A stretch of 64,000 nucleotides of DNA from Paenibacillus daejeonensis DSM 15491 (GTDB taxonomy: Bacteria > Bacillota > Bacilli > Paenibacillales > Paenibacillaceae), in contig NZ_KB899664.1 in assembly GCF_000378385.1 (NCBI RefSeq), forward strand, positions 310,001-374,000. The letters run 5' to 3'. Of the stretch, positions 18,577-26,564 are shown piece after piece. Made by a program: the position numbers and the translations under genes. The notes under the pieces were generated by a model. That model saw only the letters and a program-made list of their open reading frames with translations. It was not told where the DNA came from and searched no databases. Within the stretch, counting starts at the first letter, position 1, and each line of letters starts with the position of its first letter.

Positions 18577-19461
18577 ATGGCTACTCATGATCAACGCGGG
18601 CTCATCGCAGTCTTCTATGGCAGCATTGTCTTCTTCTCTCTCATCTGCCTATTCCCTTTTGTGCTGGCAGTCTCCGGGTCGCTATCCACTGAATCGCGAC
18701 TTGCTGCCGAAGGCTATTCGCTGTTGCCGCGCGGGTTTACGCTGGATACGTACCGCTTCATGTTCGCCTCCAAGGCGACGCAGATTTTCCAGGCCTATGG
18801 CGTGTCGCTGTTCGTTACCGTTGTCGGTACGATCTCCGCCGTCCTGGTTACGACCGCTTATGCGTATGTCATTACCGTGCGCAGCTTCCGTTACCGCAAC
18901 TGGTTTGCCTTTATCGCCTATTTCACCATGCTGTTCAGTGGCGGTACGCTGCCCTGGTACATCCTGGCGACCAAATACTATCATCTGGATGACAAGCTGG
19001 TTGGACTCTTTGTCCCCTATCTGCTCAATGTGTTCCTGATGTACCTGCAAGCTAACTACTTCCGCAGTATCCCGCATGAAGTTACGGAATCCGCCCAGAT
19101 GGACGGAGCCGGGCACATGCGTATCTTCTTCAGCATCATGCTGCCGCTCGGGCGGGTAGGACTAGTCACGATTTCATTGTTCTACGCGCTGCAATTCTGG
19201 AATGATTTCTATCTGCCGCTGCTGCTGGTCTCGGACCAGAACTTGTACACCATTCAGTACATGATGTACAGCATGATGGCCAATATTCAATACCTCGCAT
19301 CCGGCGCCAATACGCAGATTTCGGGTGTTGTCATCGCACCGCCGCTGGAATCGGCCAAGATGGCGATGACGTGTCTGACCGTGCTGCCAATCGCCATCCT
19401 CTATCCGTTTCTGCAGCGCTATTTTGTCAAAGGAATCATCGTCGGTTCAGTCAAGGGTTAG
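18577..19461 (+). CDS. Sugar ABC transporter permease (LplC-like)
   Basis: 294 residues and six membrane helices; the EAA loop is VTESAQMDGAGHMRIFFSIMLPL. It pairs with the preceding permease, which ends 14 bp upstream, to form the membrane channel of a CUT1-type importer. AGGAGGG stands before the ATG. It ends with YFVKGIIVGSVKG, the usual tail of this group. Confidence 0.9.
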   Translation: MATHDQRGLIAVFYGSIVFFSLICLFPFVLAVSGSLSTESRLAAEGYSLLPRGFTLDTYRFMFASKATQIFQAYGVSLFVTVVGTISAVLVTTAYAYVITVRSFRYRNWFAFIAYFTMLFSGGTLPWYILATKYYHLDDKLVGLFVPYLLNVFLMYLQANYFRSIPHEVTESAQMDGAGHMRIFFSIMLPLGRVGLVTISLFYALQFWNDFYLPLLLVSDQNLYTIQYMMYSMMANIQYLASGANTQISGVVIAPPLESAKMAMTCLTVLPIAILYPFLQRYFVKGIIVGSVKG

Positions 19462-19572
19462 TGATCTTGTTGTCACTGGGAGTTTGCTCCGAAGCCAATG
19501 GGCAGTATGATAGGTACAGGAGCACTTCTCATTGCACATATAGCATACCAACAACCATTTGGAGGGGTACAC

Positions 19573-21096
19573 ATGAACAAGAGAAAGCTATGGATCGTCA
19601 TGCTCCTGGCGGCGGCAATGCTGGTTTCCGCCTGCAGCAACGGCAACAACGGCAACCCGGGGGGCGCCACGAATGGCACGGCTGCAGGGGAGACAGGCAG
19701 TGGGGGAACGGATGTTGGTCTGGCTCCCGCCAAGCTGAAAATCGTGCTATACGGCGAAGAATCAGCAAGAATGCGGAAGCTCTCCAAGAGTGAGTTCGCC
19801 ACCATTGTTAAAGATGAAATCAATGCCGAGGTCGAGTTTCAATTCCTGCCTTGGACCGAATACGGCGGCGGCAAGACGGACCTGATGCTCTCTACTGGCG
19901 AAGATTTTGCAACCTATACAGATACGAACTATATGGTGAAGTCGGTTTCAAAGGGTCTGTATGCTGATCTCTCGTCGTACATCGAAACAGCGGCGGCGGA
20001 CCTGAGCCAACATGTGGATGAAGCGTCGTTCAAGGCCTTCCAGCTGCAAGGCAAGCAGTATGCGATTCCGGTCGGCAACAAGCCGAATTCGGCGGAATTC
20101 TATAGTGTACTCGTGAGGCAGGATTTGCTGGAGGAAGTCGGCATGGACAGCATCGGCTCGCTTGAAGAGCTGGAGACGTTCTATGACAAGGTTCACGAAG
20201 CCCAACCACAGTTGGTTGGTTACGCCGGTGTCGATGCGCGCCGCATGCTCTCCTACGTCTATACCGACAAGAACCTGTATTGGCAAAATGAGTTCCTGGC
20301 ACTGGATGAGTCTGTGGAAGGTGACGAAGTCATCAGCTGGTTCGAGAGCGAGGAGTTCAAGGCATACGCAGCGCTGATGCGGGGCTGGTACACCAAGGGG
20401 ATTATTCCGAAGTATGCGGCGACCAATACGCCACAGCTGCAATCGGACTGGAATTCCGGCAAGGCGATGTTCTGGGCAGGTACGGCTGCACGTCCGTTCG
20501 AGGGTGCGGCAGCTATTACCGAAGCGGTGCCAACCGCGAAGCTGACCAACTATTTCTTGGGCAAAGACCGTCCGCAGATCAGCAGAGGCACGTACAGTAC
20601 AGCGTTTTTCGTCTCGGCTAATGCCAAGGATCCAGAGCGGTATGTGATGTTCTTCAATCTGCTGCAAAAAAATCAGGAGCTCTATGACTTGTTCGCCTAC
20701 GGTCTGGAAGGCACGGACTATACGCTGGATGCCAATGGACGTCTGACCCGTCTGAGCAGCGACGAGCTGATCCCGGACTGGCTCATGATGAATAAGAACT
20801 TCATGCGCTTCTCGGAGGATGTTCCGGACGATTTCATCGATCAGTACAAGGCTTGGGATGATGACGCGATTATTTCCAAAGGGGCCGGCTTCAACTTTGA
20901 CAATGGCCCGGTCAAGAACGAAGAGACCAAGATTAACGGGGTCCTCACGGAGTTCCTGGCGCCCATCGCTAGCGGCTTCCTCGACTACGACGAGAATTTC
21001 CCCCGGGCCCTCGAGAAGCTGAAGGCCGCCGGCATCGATGCCTATGTCGCCGAGTACCAGAAGCAATTCTCCGCTTGGTATGCGGAGCAGAATTAG
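19573..21096 (+). CDS. Extracellular solute-binding lipoprotein of the first sugar importer
   Basis: 507 residues. The signal peptide ends in a lipobox (LVSAC), so the mature protein is anchored by its Cys on the outer face of the membrane; a Gly/Asn/Thr-rich linker follows. The body looks like the LplA group that binds complex oligosaccharides. The ATG at 19573 follows GGAGGGG. The ligand is unknown; the nearby SGNH esterase suggests an acylated sugar. The transcript continues through a 51-bp repeat array before meeting its terminator about 650 nt downstream. Confidence 0.9.
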   Translation: MNKRKLWIVMLLAAAMLVSACSNGNNGNPGGATNGTAAGETGSGGTDVGLAPAKLKIVLYGEESARMRKLSKSEFATIVKDEINAEVEFQFLPWTEYGGGKTDLMLSTGEDFATYTDTNYMVKSVSKGLYADLSSYIETAAADLSQHVDEASFKAFQLQGKQYAIPVGNKPNSAEFYSVLVRQDLLEEVGMDSIGSLEELETFYDKVHEAQPQLVGYAGVDARRMLSYVYTDKNLYWQNEFLALDESVEGDEVISWFESEEFKAYAALMRGWYTKGIIPKYAATNTPQLQSDWNSGKAMFWAGTAARPFEGAAAITEAVPTAKLTNYFLGKDRPQISRGTYSTAFFVSANAKDPERYVMFFNLLQKNQELYDLFAYGLEGTDYTLDANGRLTRLSSDELIPDWLMMNKNFMRFSEDVPDDFIDQYKAWDDDAIISKGAGFNFDNGPVKNEETKINGVLTEFLAPIASGFLDYDENFPRALEKLKAAGIDAYVAEYQKQFSAWYAEQN

Positions 21097-21116
21097 GCGC
21101 GGGTCAGCTTAACCAG

Positions 21117-21715
21117 AGGCAAAAAGTTACTTGGATGGCGCCGTGTGAAGCGTACCTACACACCAGGGGTAAAAAGTTACTTGGATGAGGTCGTATGGCG
21201 CGGATCCGCCCAACCAAGGGTAAAAGGTTACTTGGATGGGGCTGTATTGTGTGGATCCACCCAACCAGAGGTAAAAAGTTACTTGGATGGGGCTGTATAG
21301 GCGCGGATCCGCCCAATCAGGTGCACAATGTTACTTAAATTGCGTCACCAGCCGCGGATCCGCCCAACCAGGTGCACAATGTTACTTAAATTGCGTCGAC
21401 GGCTGCGGATTCGCTCAATCAGGTGCACAATGTTACTTAAATTGCGTCGCCAGCCGCGGATTCGCTCAACCAGGTGCACAATGTTACTTAAATTGCGTCG
21501 TCAGCCGCGAATCCGCCCAACCAGGTGCACAATGTTACTTAAATTGCGTCGCCAGTCGCGGATCCGCTCAATCAGGTGCACAATGTTACTTAAAATGCGT
21601 CGTTAGCCGCGTATCCGCGCAACCAGGTGCATAATGTTACTTAAATTGCGTCGCCAGTCGCGGATCCGCTCAATCAGGTGCACAATGTTACTTAAATTGC
21701 ACCACCAGCCGTGGG
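21117..21715. repeat. Tandem array 2, 12 units of about 51 bp
   Basis: The word GTTACTT recurs at 21126, 21176, 21227, 21278, 21330, 21381, 21432, 21483, 21534, 21585, 21636 and 21687, a period of 50-52 and mostly exactly 51. The first four units read AAAAAGTTACTTGGATGG; the last eight carry GTGCACAATGTTACTTAAAT. The other half of each unit (GCCGCGGATCCGC-like) is more variable. Open frames through it have no start signals. The array lies inside the 3' UTR of the importer operon. Confidence 0.92.
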
Positions 21716-21742
21716 ATGCGCGCGACCAGCTGCTGCAGGACA

Positions 21743-21780
21743 AAGCCAAGCCTTGTTAGTCAACAAGGTTTGGCTTTTTT
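21743..21780 (+). terminator. Terminator of the sugar importer operon
   Basis: AAGCCAAGCCTTGTT / AACAAGGTTTGGCTT with a 3-nt AGT loop plus six T. It is the first clear terminator after the binding-protein gene, 650 nt away. Confidence 0.88.
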
Positions 21781-21847
21781 GCAACAAAAGATCCAATATT
21801 GCCCATCATTTTGTGTTATGGTAAGAGAGAGAAAGGCAGGTGAACGG

Positions 21848-22132
21848 ATGCATCAATTGCGCGTGACGATTTTGGAAGTGTTCCAAAGTATCGTGTATTT
21901 GATTGTCGGCCTAGTTGCCCTTGGTGCGGTTCAGAGGGCTCTTCTTCCGGAGCCTAAGCATTTCGCTTTAGTGCTCTTATTTTTGGCAGCAGGTCTAATG
22001 CTGATGGTTGTCTTTCATCGACAGGTCATCGCCCATCGTTCAAGAAGGCTGAGCGCTGCCCAAAGAAATAGACTCCTTCTAACTTCTGTCCTATTTATTA
22101 TCTCCATTCCGATGGTGAATGCGTTTATCTGA
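21848..22132 (+). CDS. Small membrane protein, unknown function
   Basis: 94 residues and no recognised family. Three hydrophobic segments, around residues 12-32, 38-56 and 76-93, suggest a three-helix membrane protein; a short basic loop (HRSRRLSAAQRNR) lies before the last one. The start at 21848 follows AGGTG at good spacing; the longer frame from 21716 overlaps the upstream terminator and is rejected. A strong terminator follows, so it is a single-gene unit. Low certainty about its role. Confidence 0.65.
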   Translation: MHQLRVTILEVFQSIVYLIVGLVALGAVQRALLPEPKHFALVLLFLAAGLMLMVVFHRQVIAHRSRRLSAAQRNRLLLTSVLFIISIPMVNAFI

Positions 22133-22151
22133 CAAGGCATCGTCTAAATCG

Positions 22152-22195
22152 AAGGACACCATCTCGTTATCAACCGAGAAGGTGTCCTTTTTGTA
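22152..22195 (+). terminator. Intrinsic terminator after the small membrane protein gene
   Basis: AAGGACACC-ATCTCG / CGAGA-AGGTGTCCTT with an 8-nt loop and TTTTT, just after the stop at 22132. Confidence 0.85.
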
Positions 22196-22256
22196 GAAGT
22201 ATTTGCAGCCAGTGCAGCGACTAGCTTGGCTGATGCAAAAGCTTTTACATTCAGCT

Positions 22257-23114
22257 TCAAACCGACGCACGATCGACAGCCAGCTTGCGGTGCTCCCGGG
22301 GGGCGGCGCCCATTACTTTTTTGAACATTCGGGAGAATAGCAGCTGATCAGGGTAGCCTACCGATTGGGCAATCTCGCCAATGGAGAGCGTCGTGTTCTT
22401 CATCAGCTCCGCCGCCCGCTCCATCCGGTAGCGGATAAGATAGTTCTGCGGTGTCACGCCGACAATTTCCTTGAACAGCTTGGACATATACTTGCGGTTG
22501 AGGTTCAGCTCGCTCGCTAGGTCTTCAATATTAATGCTATGCGAATAATTCATTTCAATGAAGTTCACCGCTTGGTGGATGTAGTGCTCTTTCACATTGA
22601 TTGCATATTCCTCCGGGGTTTTGGGGCCGACTGTATCTATGATTAGGCCCAAGAACTCATAGAGCCCACTGAGCAGCTTAATGTCACGGCTGTTCTCGGA
22701 GTGCCCGGCTGCCAGCATTCCAGCAAAACAGTTCGCAATCTCAACCTCGGCTGCTCCGGCACAGTCGAATACTGGCTGGCTCCGCGACAGGCCGGCCCGC
22801 TTCAGATACGTCTCGGCATGCATGCCATTGAAAGCCACCCAGGAGTAAGACCATGGATCGTCCGCATCGGCTTGGTAGGTGCAAGAGGTATCGGGGCAGA
22901 TCAGGAAACCGCCGCCTTGTTTTATTTCGTAGGTCCGACCGTCACAGATGAAGGTGCCTTTGCCGGAGCTTACGTAATGAATTTTGTAGTGGTCTTTCAC
23001 GCCGGGGCCCCAGCTGTGGCCGGGCTGACAGTTCTCCGCCCCGCAGTAGTACAGCTTCAGGTCCATATTGATGGCCCGTGGCAAGAATTGAAATGTAAAC
23101 GGTTCGTTCACCAT
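22257..23114 (-). CDS. AraC-family transcriptional regulator with cupin-type ligand domain
   Basis: 285 residues. The N-terminal half is an AraC-binding cupin fold (GPGVKDHYKIHYVSSGKGTF, then GGGFLICPDTSCTYQADADD). The C-terminal 100 residues hold two HTH motifs (LASELNLNRKYMSKLFKEIV; IAQSVGYPDQLLFSRMFKKV). It is divergent from the MarR gene. AGAGGAG precedes the ATG by 8 nt. No sugar gene is directly attached, so target and ligand cannot be inferred. Confidence 0.87.
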   Translation of the reverse strand: MVNEPFTFQFLPRAINMDLKLYYCGAENCQPGHSWGPGVKDHYKIHYVSSGKGTFICDGRTYEIKQGGGFLICPDTSCTYQADADDPWSYSWVAFNGMHAETYLKRAGLSRSQPVFDCAGAAEVEIANCFAGMLAAGHSENSRDIKLLSGLYEFLGLIIDTVGPKTPEEYAINVKEHYIHQAVNFIEMNYSHSINIEDLASELNLNRKYMSKLFKEIVGVTPQNYLIRYRMERAAELMKNTTLSIGEIAQSVGYPDQLLFSRMFKKVMGAAPREHRKLAVDRASV

Positions 23115-23188
23115 CGTCGTGGCTCCTCTGCTCCGCGGCTTACGCGGGGATAGCTCCAGTATAGCACAGCGGAAGGCGGGGCTGTGTA

Positions 23189-23236
23189 TTGACAGATCCG
23201 GAATGACGATCTATATTAATAGTCAACAAGTTGACT
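23189..23236 (+). promoter_or_regulatory. MarR-MFS promoter with overlapping operator
   Basis: TTGACA (23189-23194), a 17-bp spacer and TATATT (23212-23217) form a near-consensus sigma-A promoter. Immediately downstream, AGTCAAC-AA-GTTGACT (23221-23236) is a perfect 16-bp palindrome covering the expected start point. Autorepression by the MarR protein encoded next is the natural reading. Confidence 0.82.
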
Positions 23237-23267
23237 AAATGGTTCGCGATAGTAGAAAGGGGAAGTC

Positions 23268-23759
23268 ATGGATTCGAACAGTAATGTTCGCCGCGAGATC
23301 ATCCTGCAGACGTACCGGGCCTCGCTGCTGCTGGACAAAGTCGGCCGTGAGCTGGCAGCAGAGCAAGGGCTAACAAGCAAGCAGCAGTGGTTCATTCTGG
23401 GCATGCTGTACCATGAGGGGGAGCAAGCGCTGCGGGATCTCACCCGTAATATGCTGGTCTCCAAGCAAAATATGACGGGGATGGTGCAGCGGTTGCGACA
23501 GGGTGGCTATGTGGCTACGTCCGAGGACAAGATGGACAAGCGAATTACCCTGGTTTCTATTACGGATAGGGGTAGGGAGGCTTATGAGGCGCTGGTCAGC
23601 AGCAGCCGGGAGCGCAACCGTGACACGTTTGCGGATTTTGATGCTGGAGAATTGCAGGAATTAAGGCGGTTAATGGATAAGCTTGTGGGACATCTTATGG
23701 AAAAGAACGGCATGTCATCATCCAGTAGAGAAGAGGAAGAAGAAGAGCATGGTCATTAA
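23268..23759 (+). CDS. MarR-family transcriptional repressor
   Basis: 163 residues with a winged-helix MarR core: LTSKQQWFILGMLYHEG, the recognition region LTRNMLVSKQNMTGMVQRLRQGGYV, and the wing DKMDKRITLVSITDRG. The C terminus is a run of Glu residues. It very likely represses itself and the downstream MFS pump through the palindrome at 23221. Its last codons overlap the start of the MFS gene by 11 bp. Confidence 0.9.
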   Translation: MDSNSNVRREIILQTYRASLLLDKVGRELAAEQGLTSKQQWFILGMLYHEGEQALRDLTRNMLVSKQNMTGMVQRLRQGGYVATSEDKMDKRITLVSITDRGREAYEALVSSSRERNRDTFADFDAGELQELRRLMDKLVGHLMEKNGMSSSSREEEEEEHGH

Positions 23760-25266
23760 TCAAGCACATACCAAATGGATCGTATTGGGGCTGCTGCTGG
23801 GCCTATTCATGGCAGCGCTGGACCAGACGATCGTCTCCACCGCCATGCCGACAATTGTCGGCGAGTTTGGCGCGTATAACAAGCTTGTGTGGGTATTCTC
23901 GGCCTATATGATCGCGAGCGTTATTGCGACACCGATCTTCGGGAAGCTGTCGGACATGTACGGCCGCAAACGGTTTTTCATGCTGGGCCTGGCCGTCTTC
24001 TTGCTCGGCTCCATCTTATGTGGCATGGCGGGCAATATGACAGAGCTCATTCTGTTCCGTGCGCTACAGGGCATTGGCGGCGGGGCGATTATGCCGCTTT
24101 GTTTTGCTGTTATCTTCGATATCTTCCCACCGGAGAAGCGGGGCAAGATGAACGGGTTGTTCGGTGCCGTCTTTGGACTCTCCAGCGTCTTCGGGCCGCT
24201 GGTAGGCGCGTATTTTACGGACTACATCAGCTGGCGCTGGATCTTCTACATCAATGTGCCGATCGGAATCGTCTCCGTTGTGCTGCTGCTGGTCTTCTTC
24301 CGTGAGGTGGGCGATAAGCGCAAGCAGTCGATTGACTGGGGCGGGGCCATGCTGCTGGCTGCGACTATTCTATGCCTAATGTTTGCCCTGGAAATGGGTG
24401 GACGGGAGTACGCTTGGGATTCCTGGCAGATCCTTGGACTGTTCGGGGCGTTTGTTGTCAGTCTGGCGCTATTCCTGTTTGTGGAGACGCGCGTGAACAA
24501 TCCCATCGTGTCCCTGCATCTGTTCCGCAACAAAGTGTTTACGGCGAGCCAATTCTCCAGTTTTCTGTATGGGGCCATTATGATCTCGGGAGCGACGTAT
24601 ATCCCGATCTTCGTTACCGGCGTCTACGGGGGTACAGCCAGTGATGCAGGCCAGACGCTGACGCCCATGATGCTGGGTGTTGTGACCTCCAGTATGCTGG
24701 GCGGGCGGTTCGTCGGCAAATTTACTTATCGGAATATTATGCTCGTCTCCGTAACCATTCTGTTGATCTCTCTTTCCTTACTTGGAACGATCAGCATTGA
24801 TACGGCTCGCTGGGTCGTCACCATCTATATGGTCTGTGTCGGGCTCGGCATCGGTGTCTCGTTCGTCGTCTTCAATCTGGCTACGCTGCATGGTGTGAGT
24901 CCGCAGCACAAAGGGGCCGCCACCTCGATGATCGTCTTCTTCCGGACGATCGGTTCGGCACTGGGCGTGACGATCTTCGGCGTCATCCAGATCAATCGCT
25001 ACCAGAACAATGTGGCAGCCGTGCTGGAGGACCCGGCGCAGCAAGCACAGTTCAGCGATCCCCAAGTGTTGCTGCAGAGCGGTGTCCGCGAGGCGCTGCC
25101 GCAAGAATTGCAGCAGCAGCTGGTAGCCGGCTTGGCTAATTCGGTGGCTCACGTCTTCCAATTAAGTATTGCGCTAGCTGCGGTGGCTCTGCTGCTGATC
25201 TTAATGCTTGGCAAGGCCAACGTCGAGCCCCTGGGCGGGGAGCGTCCAGCCCCGAGCTTCGAGTAG
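23749..25266 (+). CDS. MFS drug efflux transporter, DHA2 (EmrB/QacA) family, 14 TM
   Basis: 505 residues with about 14 membrane helices. Motifs of drug:H+ antiporters are visible: LDQTIVSTAMPTIVGEF (motif D1), GKLSDMYGRKRFF (motif A) and ALQGIGGGAIMP in TM4. It exports unknown lipophilic or cationic drugs at the cost of the proton gradient. The ATG at 23749 lies inside the MarR gene behind a purine-rich AGAGGAAG, giving translational coupling. The longer frame from 23683 is a reading through the MarR tail. Confidence 0.9.
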   Translation: MVINQAHTKWIVLGLLLGLFMAALDQTIVSTAMPTIVGEFGAYNKLVWVFSAYMIASVIATPIFGKLSDMYGRKRFFMLGLAVFLLGSILCGMAGNMTELILFRALQGIGGGAIMPLCFAVIFDIFPPEKRGKMNGLFGAVFGLSSVFGPLVGAYFTDYISWRWIFYINVPIGIVSVVLLLVFFREVGDKRKQSIDWGGAMLLAATILCLMFALEMGGREYAWDSWQILGLFGAFVVSLALFLFVETRVNNPIVSLHLFRNKVFTASQFSSFLYGAIMISGATYIPIFVTGVYGGTASDAGQTLTPMMLGVVTSSMLGGRFVGKFTYRNIMLVSVTILLISLSLLGTISIDTARWVVTIYMVCVGLGIGVSFVVFNLATLHGVSPQHKGAATSMIVFFRTIGSALGVTIFGVIQINRYQNNVAAVLEDPAQQAQFSDPQVLLQSGVREALPQELQQQLVAGLANSVAHVFQLSIALAAVALLLILMLGKANVEPLGGERPAPSFE

Positions 25267-25315
25267 CATTTCTGCTAGTGATTGAACACGACTTCGTCGT
25301 CATCTGATGCACAAG

Positions 25316-25358
25316 AAGCCTCCATCCCCTGCATACGCAGTGGGACGGGGGCTTTTCA
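25316..25358. terminator. Bidirectional terminator, MFS / MscS
   Basis: Imperfect stem AAGCC-TCC-TCCC-CTGC / GCAG-GGGACGGG-GGCTT, between convergent stops at 25266 and 25380, with a T tract on the + side. Confidence 0.7.
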
Positions 25359-25379
25359 GACTCGCGGATTGACAACGGA

Positions 25380-26345
25380 TTACTTGGCCGGTACATCACG
25401 GCTCTCCATCTGCTCAATCCGGCGAGGATAGGAGATGTTGACGCCATGGAGTCGAAGCTCATCCAACAGCAGCTTGCGCATGACATTGCAAGCCGTCCAA
25501 TAGTGATCGTCTTTGACCAGACAAGTTACGGCATATTTGGCGCCCAGTGCATTGTTCTCGACATCGGTGATGCCGTACAGCACGGGTGGCTCGATCACCT
25601 TGCCTTTATCGTCCAGCATGAAGATATGCGGCATTTCGCCAACCATCTGCTCGGAGACGGCGTGCACGGCTTTTTCGATCTCCGCATGATCCGTCTCATA
25701 AGGTACGGTCACATTGACGATCGCGCGCATCTTCTCCCGGTTGAAGTTCTGGCTCAGATAGATGGCCGAGTTCTGAATGACCACCACATGCTGGGCCCAG
25801 GTGCGGATCTTGGTGGCGCGCAATCCGACATCGACCACAGTACCATTAATCTCTCCATTGTTGATCGACACATAGTCGCCTACCGAGAACTGGTCCTCGA
25901 AAATAATAAAGAATCCGGTAATGAAGTCCTTGACCAACGTCTGGGCACCGAAGCCGATGGCTAGACCCAGCACCCCGGCACTGGCGATGATTGGACCTAC
26001 CTGGATGTTCAAATTGCTTAGGATCATCAGGATGGAAATGATAAAGAGCACATAGCGGCTAAAAGACAGCAGCAGCGATTCCAGCGTGTCCCGCTGCTTG
26101 GGCGGCAGCTTGGCGATTCGGAACACGCGCAGGATGACGACACGCCGCAGCTTCAACGCCACCCATGTTAGAAGGATAATGATTAGAATGACGACAGAGC
26201 GGCTCACCAAGAACTGGCCGGCATCAATCCAGAAATCCGCACTCAAAAAGTCGAGGTTAAGGAATTGGGTGACGGCATCTTCCGTATCGGATGGAGTAGG
26301 TGTTCCGTCATCGTTATCCGGAGTACCTCCGTTATTGTTTTCCAT
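25380..26345 (-). CDS. Small-conductance mechanosensitive channel (MscS family)
   Basis: 321 residues. An Asp/Asn/Thr-rich N-terminal extension of about 30 residues precedes membrane helices at about 42-62 and 85-105. The pore helix ASAGVLGLAIGFGAQTLVKDF and the beta-domain signature EDQFSVGDYVSINNGEINGTVVDVGLRATKIRTW then follow. It releases solutes on hypo-osmotic shock. The start at 26345 (MENNNGG) follows AAGGAGG by 6 nt; the upstream ATG at 26384 has no such site. Monocistronic. Confidence 0.9.
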   Translation of the reverse strand: MENNNGGTPDNDDGTPTPSDTEDAVTQFLNLDFLSADFWIDAGQFLVSRSVVILIIILLTWVALKLRRVVILRVFRIAKLPPKQRDTLESLLLSFSRYVLFIISILMILSNLNIQVGPIIASAGVLGLAIGFGAQTLVKDFITGFFIIFEDQFSVGDYVSINNGEINGTVVDVGLRATKIRTWAQHVVVIQNSAIYLSQNFNREKMRAIVNVTVPYETDHAEIEKAVHAVSEQMVGEMPHIFMLDDKGKVIEPPVLYGITDVENNALGAKYAVTCLVKDDHYWTACNVMRKLLLDELRLHGVNISYPRRIEQMESRDVPAK

Positions 26346-26564
26346 GAGTTTCCTCCTTTGTCGTTCGGTTGATACAGTTTCCAAAGTATCCGGTCATTGT
26401 AGCAAAAGTTGCCTTGTGGAGGTACCCAAATCCGGACATTTCATACGAATAGACAATAAAAAAGGGTCTATCGGCGCATAAAATGAGCGTAGCGCAAGTG
26501 GGAGACTTCGATTAAAATGGGGAGACATTGTTAGCGTCTACATGACCTGGAGAGGAAGAGGCAA

